Assembly: GCF_030296595.1 (NCBI RefSeq)
Contig: NZ_AP027731.1
Coordinates: forward strand, 1,736,001 to 1,800,000
DNA from: Naasia aerilata
Lineage (GTDB): Bacteria > Actinomycetota > Actinomycetes > Actinomycetales > Microbacteriaceae
Direction: 5' to 3'
DNA length: 64,000 nt
Made by a program: the position numbers and the translations under genes. The notes beneath the pieces were generated by a model. It was given only the letters and a program-made list of their open reading frames with translations, ran no database searches and was not told the DNA's origin. Positions 38,786-48,149 of this stretch are shown piece by piece; the first letter of the stretch is position 1, and every line of letters begins with the position of its first letter.

Positions 38786-38887
38786 ATGCCGGTGCACCCA
38801 GCGGACGCGCAGTCCGGCCAGCTCGCCGCTGCAGAACGGCGAGTGGCGGCGATGGGCGTTCGCGCGGCCCCGAGGGTTCGCCGATGA
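38786..38887 (+). CDS. Possible 33-codon leader ORF before the PAP2 gene
   Basis: ATG 38786 has an excellent GAGGAG 7 bases upstream. The frame reads MPVHPADAQSGQLAAAERR and ends at a TGA that overlaps the PAP2 ATG (38884). The PAP2 start itself has no good ribosome site, so this short frame may feed ribosomes to it. It could also be the true N-terminus of a frame-broken neighbour. No similarity recognised. Confidence 0.4.
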   Translation: MPVHPADAQSGQLAAAERRVAAMGVRAAPRVRR

Positions 38888-39666
38888 CCGGCCAGGTCCG
38901 GTCCGCCCGGAGGGAACGGCTCACGGAGTGGAACCGCCGCTTCATCGTCGAGGAGCGATTCGTCGATCCCTCGGTGCGTCGGCGGCTGTACGGAACGTCC
39001 ATCACGCTCATCGCGGTCGGACTGGCCGCATTCCTCGTGCTGCTGATCAGCGTGCTGACGCACAGCGGCATCGAGCGCCTCGACGAACCCGTCGAGCAGT
39101 GGTTCAACGCCCAGCGCTCGGGCGAGGTGACGGGCTTCATGATCTTCCTGGCCATCACCTTCGGCCCCTACGGCATGCCGGTCATCGTGCTCGTGACGCT
39201 CGTCGCCTGGATCGCGCTCGCGCGGCACCTCTGGCGTCCCCTCCTGCTCGCGGCAGGCATGCTGACCGGCGTGATCCTCGCTCTGGTGCTGGCACCGATC
39301 ATCCGGCATCCGCGCCCGCCCATCGCCCTGATGATGCTCGATCCGGACCGCACCTTCTCGTTCCCGTCGGGGCACGTGCTCGGCATGTGCGACTTCTTCC
39401 TGATCCTCGCCTTCCTGCTGGCGAGCCGCATCCAGCGGACCTGGGTCACCGTCCTGCTCCTGGCGCTCGCGATCGGGAGCATCGTCGCGCAGATCATCAG
39501 CCGGCTCTACCTCGGGTACCACTGGCTGACCGACGTCAGCGCGTCGGTGGCGCTGTCGCTGGTGGTCGTGGGCGCGGTCATCGCGATCGACACGCACCGC
39601 ACCGTCCGCATCCCCGGCGAGCGCATCGTCGGGTCCCACTCCACGCTGCAGACGGAGGGCACCTGA
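38884..39666 (+). CDS. PAP2-family membrane phosphatase
   Basis: 260 residues with about six helices. The phosphatase signature appears in order: RHPRPP (from the KxxxxxxRP motif), SFPSGHVLG (PSGH) and SRLYLGYHWLTDV (SRxxxxxHxxxD). It would dephosphorylate a lipid phosphate such as undecaprenyl pyrophosphate or phosphatidic acid at the membrane. ATG 38884; see the short ORF just before it. Confidence 0.92.
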   Translation: MTGQVRSARRERLTEWNRRFIVEERFVDPSVRRRLYGTSITLIAVGLAAFLVLLISVLTHSGIERLDEPVEQWFNAQRSGEVTGFMIFLAITFGPYGMPVIVLVTLVAWIALARHLWRPLLLAAGMLTGVILALVLAPIIRHPRPPIALMMLDPDRTFSFPSGHVLGMCDFFLILAFLLASRIQRTWVTVLLLALAIGSIVAQIISRLYLGYHWLTDVSASVALSLVVVGAVIAIDTHRTVRIPGERIVGSHSTLQTEGT

Positions 39667-39715
39667 TGGGCGCGTCCCCCGCTCGCCGCCGACGGACGGC
39701 CCAGGGAGGCAGATC

Positions 39716-40525
39716 ATGACCACGCGCGCACGCACGTCCGACACCCCTCTGCCGGAGGAGGCCGAGCGAGGCCTGCGCCTCCTGGCGCGGATCGGCTATG
39801 GCGCCAGCGCCGTCATCCACCTCCTGCTCGGCTATCTCGCGATCCGGGTCGCCTTCCACGTCGGCGCGGAGTCCGACCAGTCGGGCGCGATCGCCGAGGT
39901 CGGCAAGGTGCCGGGAGGGCCGGTGCTTCTCTGGGTCATGACGATCGGCCTGTTCGCACTGGGCGCGTGGCTGGCGCTCGAGGCCGTGCTGGGCATCGGC
40001 TCCGGCTCACGCAAGCGATGGATGCGGACGACGGAGTCGGCGGCGAAGGCGCTCGCCTACGTCCTGCTCGGGCTCACGGCGCTGACCTTCGCCCGCGGCA
40101 GCTCCTCGCACGCCGCGGCCTCGACGCAGCAGGCGAGCGCCAACCTGCTCGCCCTCCCGGGCGGACAGCTGCTCCTCGCCCTGATCGGGCTGATCGCACT
40201 GGCCGTCGGCGCATCCATGGTCGTGAAGGGGATCCGCCGGGGCTTCTGGAAGGACCTCGTCCCGATCGACGAGCCCCAGCGCCGCGCGGTCGGGGTGGTC
40301 GGGGTCGTCGGCTACGTGGCGAAGGGCATCGCCGTGGGGGTCGTCGGAGTGCTCTTCATCCTCGCGGCGGTGACGCTCGACCCGGGCCGGGCCTCAGGGC
40401 TCGACGGCGCGTTGCGGGCCCTCAGCGAGCTGCCACTCGGCACCGCGCTGCTGGTCGCCGTCGGCGTGGGACTCATGGCGTTCGGGGTCTACACCTTCGC
40501 CCGCGCCCGGTACGCCCGCCTCTGA
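39716..40525 (+). CDS. DUF1206 domain-containing membrane protein
   Basis: 269 residues, six hydrophobic helices forming three repeats of a two-helix unit, each starting with a similar motif (ARIGYGASAVIHLLLGYLA, AAKALAYVLLGLTALTFA and VGYVAKGIAVGVVGVLFI). This internal repetition is the DUF1206 pattern. Function unknown; often near envelope or stress genes. ATG 39716 has AGGGAGG upstream. Confidence 0.9.
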   Translation: MTTRARTSDTPLPEEAERGLRLLARIGYGASAVIHLLLGYLAIRVAFHVGAESDQSGAIAEVGKVPGGPVLLWVMTIGLFALGAWLALEAVLGIGSGSRKRWMRTTESAAKALAYVLLGLTALTFARGSSSHAAASTQQASANLLALPGGQLLLALIGLIALAVGASMVVKGIRRGFWKDLVPIDEPQRRAVGVVGVVGYVAKGIAVGVVGVLFILAAVTLDPGRASGLDGALRALSELPLGTALLVAVGVGLMAFGVYTFARARYARL

Positions 40526-40546
40526 CCGGAGACCCGGGAAACCGGC

Positions 40547-41071
40547 TCAGTCGACGACGAAGACCTCGAGCCGCACGCTCTCGGGCAGACGCTCGCCGCG
40601 TGCCACCAGGATGCGCGAGCCGAGCCAGGCCCACTTTGGGCAGGACGACGAGATGCGCGGGTTGGAGCGGAAGTAGATGCGGGACGGGTCGACGGGCTCG
40701 CCCGCCACGATTTTCGCGATGTCCTCCGAGCTGCCTGCTCGCAGCCCGAAGTTCTCCACGTAGACCCGATCGCCCTCGTCCGTCTCGATCGCGTAGCGCG
40801 CCTCGAGCTCGGTGAGCGTGTCCGACCGCAGCACCTGGAAGTCGGCGCCGCCCGGCAGCACCGTGCCGTTCAGCTCCGGGCCGGTCACGCGGCCGCCCAG
40901 GATGGGGACGATGCGCCGGTGCAGGCCGTCGCCGGGGCCCAGGTCGATGGGGGCGGCGACGTCAACGTCGATCCGCGCGAGGAAGGTGAGCGTCGGAGCG
41001 ACGCCGGAGTCGAGCACGGAGGGAATCGTGCCACGCGGATCCGGCCTGTGGAACGACGGAAATACCGGCAT
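40547..41071 (-). CDS. DUF3237 domain-containing protein
   Basis: DUF3237 (UPF0311) protein: APTLTFLARIDVDVAAPIDL, GRVTGPELNGTVLPGGADFQ and RYAIETDEGDRVYVENFGLR are the family's beta-barrel strands. Up to 174 residues with ATG 41071; GTG 41017 would drop 18 weakly conserved residues. Function not established; relatives occur next to catabolic hydrolases and CoA enzymes. It is divergent from the CocE hydrolase gene with a 120-base gap, which suggests shared regulation. Confidence 0.85.
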   Translation of the reverse strand: MPVFPSFHRPDPRGTIPSVLDSGVAPTLTFLARIDVDVAAPIDLGPGDGLHRRIVPILGGRVTGPELNGTVLPGGADFQVLRSDTLTELEARYAIETDEGDRVYVENFGLRAGSSEDIAKIVAGEPVDPSRIYFRSNPRISSSCPKWAWLGSRILVARGERLPESVRLEVFVVD

Positions 41072-41197
41072 CTGACGCCGGGAAAGCGTCGTTGACAGGC
41101 CGACTCAGGGGTCCTGAGAATCGCCTCCGGGGCATCGCCGCCTGTTCTCGGCGGCGGGCCCTGATCCTCCCGACGAACGAGCGAAGCAGAGGTGGCG

Positions 41198-42934
41198 ATG
41201 GTGCCCGAGACGGCCGGTGTCGTCGCCGAGCGGCGCGAGGTTCAGTGCGTCCTCCGGGACGGCACGCGCCTGCGGACCACGCTCCTCCTGCCTCCAGGAA
41301 GCGGTCCATGGCCCGCGCTCCTGACTCGCCACCCCTACGACGTCGGCTCGGACGAGCAGGACGGTCGCGTGGACCTCGACCGGTTCGTGGCCGCCGGCTA
41401 CCTCGTCGCCCTTCAGGACGTGCGGGGGCGCTACGGCTCGGAGGGCACCTTCGATCCCTCCGCCCAGGAGGTCGAGGACGGCGCGGATGCCGTCGCGTGG
41501 CTCGCCGGCCTCGCCGAGTGCACCGGCTCGGTCGGCATGTGGGGCGCGTCCTACGCGTCGGAGACCCAGTTCAGCGCGCTCCTCGGCGGCAGCCCTGCCC
41601 TGCGCTCGATCGTCCCCGCCGTGACGCCGGTGGCCTCCGGCCTCCGCGGGTTCCGCTTCCGGGGCGGCGTCCCCGAGGTCGGCAGCATGCTCGCCTGGTC
41701 GCACTACGCGATCGCCCCCGACCGCATCGCCCAGATCGCGGCCCCCGACGAGCGGGCGGCGGAGCAGGCCCGCTGGGGCGAGGTCGACCGCCGGTTCCGC
41801 AGCGGCGAGCTCTTCCGGGCGGGCGCCCTGCACGACGACCTCGACGCGGACGAGACCGTGGCCTGGATGCGCGATCGCCTCCGCGAGCCGCTCGACTCGC
41901 CCGCGCACTCCGTCGGCAAGGTGACCGACATCGCCGCCGTCGACATCCCCGTCTTCCTCGTCGGCGGCTGGTTCGACGTCTTCCTCGGCTCGACCCTGGA
42001 GATGTACCGGGGCCTGCGCGAGTCGCGGGCGGGCACGCCGGAGCCGCACCTGCTCGTCGGACCGTGGTCGCACAACAACATGACGGGCCGGATCGGCGAC
42101 CTCTCCTTCCCGGGCGCCGACACGGCCGCCGACCTCGGCGGGCACGGCGATCTGACCGAGCAGCACCTCCGCTGGTTCGACGCCACGCTCCGCGGCGCCG
42201 CGACCCTGGACGGCGTCGCCCCGGTGCGGGTGTACCTCATGGGCGCGGATCGCTGGCTGGCGCTCCCCGAGTTCCCGCCCGCCGCGGCCACCGAGGTGGC
42301 ACTGCACCTCACCGCGGACGGCGCGCTGCGGAGCGCGCCGGGCGAGGACGGCGCCGTTCCGTTCGTCAGCGACCCCGCGAACCCGGTGCCTACCCGGGGC
42401 GGTGCGACGCTGCTGTTCCCGCCTTTCGACCCCGGGCCCATCGATCAGGCCGAGCTCGAGACTCGGGCGGACGTGGTCTCCTGGCGCACGCCGCCGCTGA
42501 CCGATGAGCTCGCGGTCGTCGGCGAGGTCCGTGCAGCCCTCTGGCTGGCCACGACGGGAACCGACGCCGACATCGTCGTGCGCCTCTGCGACGAGCACCC
42601 CGACGGCCGCAGCATCCTCGTCGCCGACGGCATCCAGCGGGCCTCCGCCCGCGGGGTCGACGAGGGAACGGGAGCAGGAACGGTCGCGGCGGTGGAGCCG
42701 GGCCGGACCGAGGAGTACACGGTCGCCCTCTGGGCCACGGCCCACGCCTTCCAGCCGGGCCACCGGATCCGCGTCGACGTCACCTCGAGCTCCTCCCCGC
42801 GCTGGGAGGTGGGCCCCAACGCCTTCCGCGGCGCAGGCGACCCCGTCGTCCCGGCGCCCGCCGAGCACACGATCCGCGTCGGCGACGCCTTCCCGAGCCG
42901 GCTCGTCCTCTCCGTCCTTCCCGCACAGCCCTGA
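41198..42934 (+). CDS. CocE/NonD family serine hydrolase
   Basis: About 578 residues: alpha/beta-hydrolase domain, cap domain and C-terminal jelly-roll, as in cocaine esterase and X-prolyl dipeptidases. Nucleophile S118 in MWGASYAS, Asp in VGGWFDVFL and His in GPWSHNN form the triad; the oxyanion residue region is DVRGRYGSEG. No signal peptide, so it acts inside the cell on an imported ester or amide. A GTG six bases earlier (41192) is an alternative start. The importer genes follow after 48 bases. Confidence 0.92.
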   Translation: MVPETAGVVAERREVQCVLRDGTRLRTTLLLPPGSGPWPALLTRHPYDVGSDEQDGRVDLDRFVAAGYLVALQDVRGRYGSEGTFDPSAQEVEDGADAVAWLAGLAECTGSVGMWGASYASETQFSALLGGSPALRSIVPAVTPVASGLRGFRFRGGVPEVGSMLAWSHYAIAPDRIAQIAAPDERAAEQARWGEVDRRFRSGELFRAGALHDDLDADETVAWMRDRLREPLDSPAHSVGKVTDIAAVDIPVFLVGGWFDVFLGSTLEMYRGLRESRAGTPEPHLLVGPWSHNNMTGRIGDLSFPGADTAADLGGHGDLTEQHLRWFDATLRGAATLDGVAPVRVYLMGADRWLALPEFPPAAATEVALHLTADGALRSAPGEDGAVPFVSDPANPVPTRGGATLLFPPFDPGPIDQAELETRADVVSWRTPPLTDELAVVGEVRAALWLATTGTDADIVVRLCDEHPDGRSILVADGIQRASARGVDEGTGAGTVAAVEPGRTEEYTVALWATAHAFQPGHRIRVDVTSSSSPRWEVGPNAFRGAGDPVVPAPAEHTIRVGDAFPSRLVLSVLPAQP

Positions 42935-42982
42935 CCGCACACCAAGACCCCTGCACACCACCGACAGAATGAGGCTCTCCGC

Positions 42983-44551
42983 ATGACATCGCGTTCCCGT
43001 CTTCTCGCCGCAACGGCCGCGCTCGCGGTCACCGGCATCGCCCTCGCCGGCTGCTCCGGCGGCGGCGGCTCCTCATCGAAGGGCGGCTCGGACGACGACA
43101 AGCTCGTGGTCGCCGTTGGCACCCCGCCGGTCAGCCTCGACACGCTCAAGGCCGCCACCGGCGTCCCCGGCACCTGGTTCGAGACCCCGGCCTACGCCGG
43201 CATCCTCACGCGGGATGCGGACGGCAAGATCCAGGCGGGCCTGGCCGAGAAGTGGGAGTACGTCGGCGACGCGAACACGGACTTCGAGTTCACGCTCCGC
43301 GACAAGCTGACCTTCGCCGACGGCACGCCGCTCGACGCCAAGGCCGCCGCGGCCTCGCTCGACTACTTCACCAAGACCACGACCGGGCCCTCGCGCGCCT
43401 ACTTCGCACCGATGACCTTCACCGCGAAGGACGACCTGACGGTGCACATCACCTCGGCGGTGCCGAATCCGATCATCCCGGACCTGCTCACGGTCGGTCT
43501 CCTCGGCGGCGCTCCCATCAGCCCGGCGGGGATCGCCGACGAGTCCGCCCGCGCGGGCGACACCTACGGCGCTGGGCAGTACGTGCTCGACCCCAAGAAG
43601 ACCGTGTCCGGCGACCACTACGTCTACGTGCCCAACAAGAAGTACTGGGACCAGAAGGCCGTCACCTACTCCGAGATCGACGTGCGGGTCATCCCGAACG
43701 CCCAGCAGCAGGTGCAGGCCCTCAAGTCGGGTGAGGTCGACGCGATCGTCGGCGACCCGTCGATCGGCGGCACGGTGTCGGGCAACGGCCTGGAGGAGAT
43801 CCACCAGCCCAGCACGGTCTACAACTTCTACCTCATGGACCGGGGCGGAAAGGTCGTGCCCGCCCTCGCCAACGAGAAGGTGCGCCAGGCACTGAACTTC
43901 GCGGTCGACCGCGAGGCGATCGCGAAGGCCGCGCTCGGCGACTACGGCAAGGCCACCGACCAGACGGCGCTCGACGCCGGCGAGGCCGCCGGGTACGACC
44001 CCAAGCTCGAGAAGGAGTACACCTACGACCCGGCCAAGGCGAAGGCGCTGCTCAAGGAGGCGGGCTTCGCCGACGGGTTCACCCTGCCCGCCACCTACCT
44101 CGGCTTCAGCCCGACCGACTCGAAGATCGCGCAGGCCGTCGCCTCGCAGCTCGCCGAGGTCGGCGTCACGATGCAGCTGAAGTCGGAGCCGGACTTCGGC
44201 ACCTGGGTGAACGACCTGGTCGCCAACACCTACGGCGCCACCCTCCTCACCGGCGGCGGCAGCCAGATGTACATCGACGCCCAGTTCGCGTTCACCCAGA
44301 ACGCGGTCATGAACCAGTTCGGCGTGGCCAACAGCGACATCGACGCGGCCTTCCAGAAGCTCGCCTCGGCCGCCCCTGATGAGATCGGCTCGGCGGCCCA
44401 GGGCGTCAGCTCGGTGATCGTCAAGCAGGCCCTGTCGCTGCCCATCGCGACGAGCGACTCGATCATCATCTACAACAGCAAGAAGGTGAAGCCCTACTAC
44501 CTGGGCTCGACGGGCGAGCTCGCGCCCATCGAATCCTGGCCCCAGAAGTAG
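42983..44551 (+). CDS. Dipeptide-type ABC transporter substrate-binding lipoprotein (importer 1)
   Basis: Lipobox GIALAGC after a short signal peptide; then the SBP_bac_5 fold with GILTRDADGKIQAGLAEKWE, LTFADGTPLDAKAAAASLDY and VRQALNFAVDREAIAK. 522 residues. Binds peptides or other bulky organic solutes. It follows the CocE hydrolase and leads the first importer, so its ligand is probably the hydrolase substrate (inference). A hairpin lies between it and the permease gene. Confidence 0.92.
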   Translation: MTSRSRLLAATAALAVTGIALAGCSGGGGSSSKGGSDDDKLVVAVGTPPVSLDTLKAATGVPGTWFETPAYAGILTRDADGKIQAGLAEKWEYVGDANTDFEFTLRDKLTFADGTPLDAKAAAASLDYFTKTTTGPSRAYFAPMTFTAKDDLTVHITSAVPNPIIPDLLTVGLLGGAPISPAGIADESARAGDTYGAGQYVLDPKKTVSGDHYVYVPNKKYWDQKAVTYSEIDVRVIPNAQQQVQALKSGEVDAIVGDPSIGGTVSGNGLEEIHQPSTVYNFYLMDRGGKVVPALANEKVRQALNFAVDREAIAKAALGDYGKATDQTALDAGEAAGYDPKLEKEYTYDPAKAKALLKEAGFADGFTLPATYLGFSPTDSKIAQAVASQLAEVGVTMQLKSEPDFGTWVNDLVANTYGATLLTGGGSQMYIDAQFAFTQNAVMNQFGVANSDIDAAFQKLASAAPDEIGSAAQGVSSVIVKQALSLPIATSDSIIIYNSKKVKPYYLGSTGELAPIESWPQK

Positions 44552-44570
44552 CCTCTCCTCCCGCAGAGCA

Positions 44571-44610
44571 GAGGGCCGGGATCGACGTCCGCGTCGGTCC
44601 CGGCCCCCTC
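44571..44610 (+). promoter_or_regulatory. Hairpin between binding-protein and permease genes
   Basis: GAGGGCCGGGATCGAC pairs with GTCGGTCCCGGCCCCCTC with two small irregularities, 20 bases after the stop of the binding-protein gene. No T-run. Such hairpins often let the binding-protein mRNA accumulate above the permease mRNA, by partial termination or by blocking 3' decay. Confidence 0.65.
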
Positions 44611-44630
44611 TCCGACTTCCGAAGGGTTCC

Positions 44631-45572
44631 ATGCTCCGCCTCCTCGCGAGACGCCTCCTGCTCTCGATCCCGCTCCTGCTCGTGGTCACCGCGATCACCT
44701 TCTTCCTGCAGAGCCTGATCCCCGGCGACCCCGCGCGATCCCTGCTCGGGCCGTCGGCGACGCCCCAGCAGTACGAGGCCCTGCGCCAGGCGCTGCACCT
44801 CGACCAGCCGGTGATCGTGCAGTACCTGAACTCCATCGGCGGCGTGCTCCACGGCGACCTGGGGCGCTCGATCTTCACGGGCGAGGATGTCGGGCAGACC
44901 CTCGCCAACCGACTCCCCGTGTCGCTCTCCCTCATCGTGGGCGGCACGCTCGTCGCCCTCCTGATCGGGATCCTCCTCGGCGTGCTGAGCGCCACGCGCG
45001 GGCGCCTGCTCGCGCGCTTCATCGATGTCTTCTCGCTCGTCGGCGGCGCCCTGCCGAACTTCTGGGTCGGGCTCGTGCTCGCGGCGATCTTCGCCGTGAC
45101 CCTGGCCCTCCTTCCCGCCACGGGCTATGTGCCCTTCGAGGAGTCGCCAGGCGACTGGGCGCGTGCCCTGATCCTGCCGGTGATCGCCCTCGCCCTCAGC
45201 GGCATCGCGACCATTGCGAAGGTCGTGCGCGACGGGGTCTCGACCGCGATCGGCCAGGACTTCGTGCGCACGCTGCGCGCCGCCGGGGTGCCGCGCCGCG
45301 TCCTCATCTGGAAGCACGCCCTCCGCAACTCGAGCGTGTCGCTCGTGACAGTCGTCGGCGTGATCTTCGTGGCGTCGCTGTCCGGCACCATCCTCGTGGA
45401 GAACGTCTTCGTGCTGCCGGGACTCGGCTCCCTCGCCGTGGCGGCGACCGCCCGCCAGGACATCCCGGTCATCCAGGGCGTCGCACTCGCCTTCACCGTC
45501 ATCACGATCGTGGTGAACCTCCTGGTCGACGTCAGCTACGGCCTCCTCAACCCGAAGGTGCGTGCCCGATGA
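44631..45572 (+). CDS. Dipeptide-type ABC permease, DppB family (importer 1)
   Basis: 313 residues, six helices; LLLVVTAITFFLQSLIPGDPA at the start and the EAA-type loop FVRTLRAAGVPRRVLIWKHA, typical of DppB/OppB. It ends in LLNPKVRAR with a stop overlapping the next gene (ATGA). Channel subunit together with the permease half of the following fusion protein. Confidence 0.94.
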   Translation: MLRLLARRLLLSIPLLLVVTAITFFLQSLIPGDPARSLLGPSATPQQYEALRQALHLDQPVIVQYLNSIGGVLHGDLGRSIFTGEDVGQTLANRLPVSLSLIVGGTLVALLIGILLGVLSATRGRLLARFIDVFSLVGGALPNFWVGLVLAAIFAVTLALLPATGYVPFEESPGDWARALILPVIALALSGIATIAKVVRDGVSTAIGQDFVRTLRAAGVPRRVLIWKHALRNSSVSLVTVVGVIFVASLSGTILVENVFVLPGLGSLAVAATARQDIPVIQGVALAFTVITIVVNLLVDVSYGLLNPKVRAR

Positions 45573-47272
45573 CCGTCGCCCCCATCTCCGACGGCCGGGT
45601 CCGCACCGGCCGCATCCGGACGAACGGCCTCGCGGTCGGTGCGCTCGCCTTCGTCGCCCTCGTCGTCCTCGCGGTCGCCCTCGCTCCGGTGCTCTCGCCC
45701 TACGGGGTCAACAAGCAGGACCTCGTGCGCGCCCTCGAGGGGCCGAGCGCCTCCCATGTGCTCGGCACCGACAGCCTCGGCCGGGACGTCCTGAGCCGCC
45801 TGCTGTGGGGCGGCCAGCCGACCCTGCTCGGCGTTCTCGTGGCGCTGATCGTCTTCGTGGTCGTCGGCGTGGTGCTCGGCGTGCTCGCCGGAACCCTCGG
45901 CGGCTGGTTCGACGCGCTCGTGAGCGGCATCGCGGACATCCTCATGTCGCTGCCCGGGGTCGTGCTCATCTTCGCCGTGCTCGCGATCTTCAACCAGGAG
46001 CTCACGCCCGCGATGATCGCGCTGGGCCTGCTGGGCTCCGGAAGCCTCATCCGAGTCGTGCGCGCGACCGTCATCGGCGTCCGCGAGGAGCTGTTCGTGT
46101 CCGCCGCGATCGTGTCGGGCCTCGGCCCCGTGCGGCTCATGGCCCGGCACATCCTGCCGGCCACCTTCGCCCCGGTGATCATCCAGGCGTCGCTCTTCGC
46201 GGGCGCCGCGCTCGCGGTGCAGTCGGGCCTCGGCTTCCTCAGCCTCGGGGTGCACCCGCCCGACCCCACGTGGGGGAGCATTGTGGGGGAGGCGGCCGCG
46301 AACCTCGCGAAGGCGCCCTGGCTGCTGTTCGTATCGGGCGGCACGATCACGCTCGTGTCCCTGGCCCTCGCGCTGGTCGGAGACGGCCTCCGCGACGTCA
46401 GCGCCGCCCGGCGCCGCAGCGACGGCGGTGCGCGCACGCCGGTCCGTCCCGTGGCGGCCACCCGGCCGGCCGGTGCTCCCGCTCAGGAGGGGGTCGTCCT
46501 CTCCGTGCAGCAGCTGGAGATCTCCTTCGGCGAGCGCGTCGTGGTGCGCGGCGTGAGCTTCGACCTGCGGCCGGGCGAGATCCTCGGGCTCGTGGGGGAG
46601 TCGGGCTCCGGCAAGACCATCAGCACGCTCGCGACGCTGGGCCTGCTGCCCGCCAACGCGTCGATCACCGGCGGGCGCATCCTCATCGGCTCGGACGACG
46701 TCACGGGCGCCGACGACCGCGGGTTCGAGGGGATCCGCGGCCGCCGTGTCGGTCTCATCTCGCAGGAGCCGATGGTCGCCCTCGACCCGCTGTTCACCGT
46801 CGGCTCGCAGCTGATGGAGGTGCTGCGCTACTCGACCTCGCTCCCGGCATCCCAGCGCAGAGGACGCGCGATCGAGCTGCTCACCCGGGTGCACCTTCCC
46901 GACCCGGCAGGAGTGCTGCGGAAGTTCCCGCACGAGCTCTCCGGCGGCATGGCCCAGCGCGTGGCCATCGCGGTGGCCCTGGCCGGCGATCCCGAGCTGC
47001 TGATCGCGGACGAGCCGACCACCGCGCTCGACGTGACCGTGCAGGCGGGCATCCTCGACCTGCTCCGCGAGCTCCGCGCGGAGCGCAACCTGGCCGTGCT
47101 GTTCGTCACGCACGACCTCGCGGTCGTCGCGGACATCTGCGACCGCGTCATCGTCATGCAGAACGGAGCCATCGTGGAGTCCGGGAGTGCCGAGGAGCTG
47201 TTCGCCAACCCGCAGGCGGCGTACACGCGCGAGCTGCTGGCCAGCACGCCCAGCCTGGTGAGGGCCTCATGA
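45569..47272 (+). CDS. Fused permease (DppC-like) and ATPase (DppD-like), importer 1
   Basis: 567 residues joining two subunits that are often separate. Residues about 1-280 are a DppC permease (LGTDSLGRDVLSRLLWGG, and the EAA loop VSAAIVSGLGPVRLMARHIL). A Pro/Ala-rich linker (about 285-308) leads to an ATPase with Walker A GESGSGKT, the signature LSGGMAQRVAIAVAL and ELLIADEPTTALD. There is no stop or frame slip at the junction, so the fusion is real in the sequence. Both ends show ATGA overlaps. The second importer has the same fusion. Confidence 0.93.
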   Translation: MTVAPISDGRVRTGRIRTNGLAVGALAFVALVVLAVALAPVLSPYGVNKQDLVRALEGPSASHVLGTDSLGRDVLSRLLWGGQPTLLGVLVALIVFVVVGVVLGVLAGTLGGWFDALVSGIADILMSLPGVVLIFAVLAIFNQELTPAMIALGLLGSGSLIRVVRATVIGVREELFVSAAIVSGLGPVRLMARHILPATFAPVIIQASLFAGAALAVQSGLGFLSLGVHPPDPTWGSIVGEAAANLAKAPWLLFVSGGTITLVSLALALVGDGLRDVSAARRRSDGGARTPVRPVAATRPAGAPAQEGVVLSVQQLEISFGERVVVRGVSFDLRPGEILGLVGESGSGKTISTLATLGLLPANASITGGRILIGSDDVTGADDRGFEGIRGRRVGLISQEPMVALDPLFTVGSQLMEVLRYSTSLPASQRRGRAIELLTRVHLPDPAGVLRKFPHELSGGMAQRVAIAVALAGDPELLIADEPTTALDVTVQAGILDLLRELRAERNLAVLFVTHDLAVVADICDRVIVMQNGAIVESGSAEELFANPQAAYTRELLASTPSLVRAS

Positions 47273-48108
47273 GCGCGGTGCTGCAGGTCGAGGGCCTCGA
47301 GGTCGCCTACCGGACGCGCGGGGTCCGGGGCCGATCCGTGCCCGTCGTCCACGGCGTCGACTTCGCCATCGCGCCCGGGGAGACCCTCGCGCTGGTCGGC
47401 GAGTCCGGCTCGGGCAAGTCCACGATCGGCAACGCGATCCTCGGGCTCGTCCCCGCGGCCGCCGGCCGCATCGAGATCGACGGGAGGGACGTCACGACGA
47501 TGTCCCGGAGCGCCCGGCGGGGGATGGCCCGGACCGTGCAGGCCGTCTTCCAGAACCCCTACGGATCGCTGAACCCGTGGATCACCGTCGGGCAGACGCT
47601 CGCCGAGCCGCTGCGCATCGCCGGCCGCTCGCGACCAGAGACCTCCGAGCGGCTGCGCTGGCTCCTCGACCGGGTGTATCTCCCGCACGATGCCCTCGAC
47701 CGCTACCCGAGCGAGTTCAGCGGCGGCCAGCGCCAGCGCGTGGCGATCGCGCGGGCCATCGCCCTCGATCCGAAGCTCATCGTGTGCGACGAGCCGACGA
47801 GCGCGCTGGACGTCCTCACGCAGGCCGGGGTGCTCAGCCTGCTGCGCGAGCTGCAGGACGAGCTGGGCATCTCCTACCTCTTCATCACGCACGACCTCGC
47901 AGCGGTCCGCGAGTTCGCCGCTCGCGTCTGCGTGCTCGAACGGGGCCGCATCGTGGAGACCGGGCGGAGCGAGGAGGTCTGCGACAACCCCCAGCACCCG
48001 TACACCCGGGAGCTCGTCGCCGCCGCGCCGGTGCCCGACCCCGTGCTGCAGCGGGAGCGCCGCGAGCTCCGGCTGGCCGCCGAGAGGAGAGGCGCCGCCT
48101 CCTCCTAG
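47269..48108 (+). CDS. Dipeptide-type ABC ATPase, DppF family (importer 1)
   Basis: 279 residues: Walker A GESGSGKST, Q-loop VFQNPYGSLNP, signature FSGGQRQRVAIARA, Walker B LIVCDEPTSALD and the H-loop FITHDLA. The C-terminal NPQHPYTRELVAAAPVPDP is the oligopeptide-ABC ending. ATG 47269 overlaps the fusion gene stop. Last transporter gene of operon 1; the LysR gene follows after about 40 bases. Confidence 0.95.
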   Translation: MSAVLQVEGLEVAYRTRGVRGRSVPVVHGVDFAIAPGETLALVGESGSGKSTIGNAILGLVPAAAGRIEIDGRDVTTMSRSARRGMARTVQAVFQNPYGSLNPWITVGQTLAEPLRIAGRSRPETSERLRWLLDRVYLPHDALDRYPSEFSGGQRQRVAIARAIALDPKLIVCDEPTSALDVLTQAGVLSLLRELQDELGISYLFITHDLAAVREFAARVCVLERGRIVETGRSEEVCDNPQHPYTRELVAAAPVPDPVLQRERRELRLAAERRGAASS

Positions 48109-48149
48109 ACTGCACGGGTGAGCGGAGCGCAGCGGGCGGACGGCCCGCG

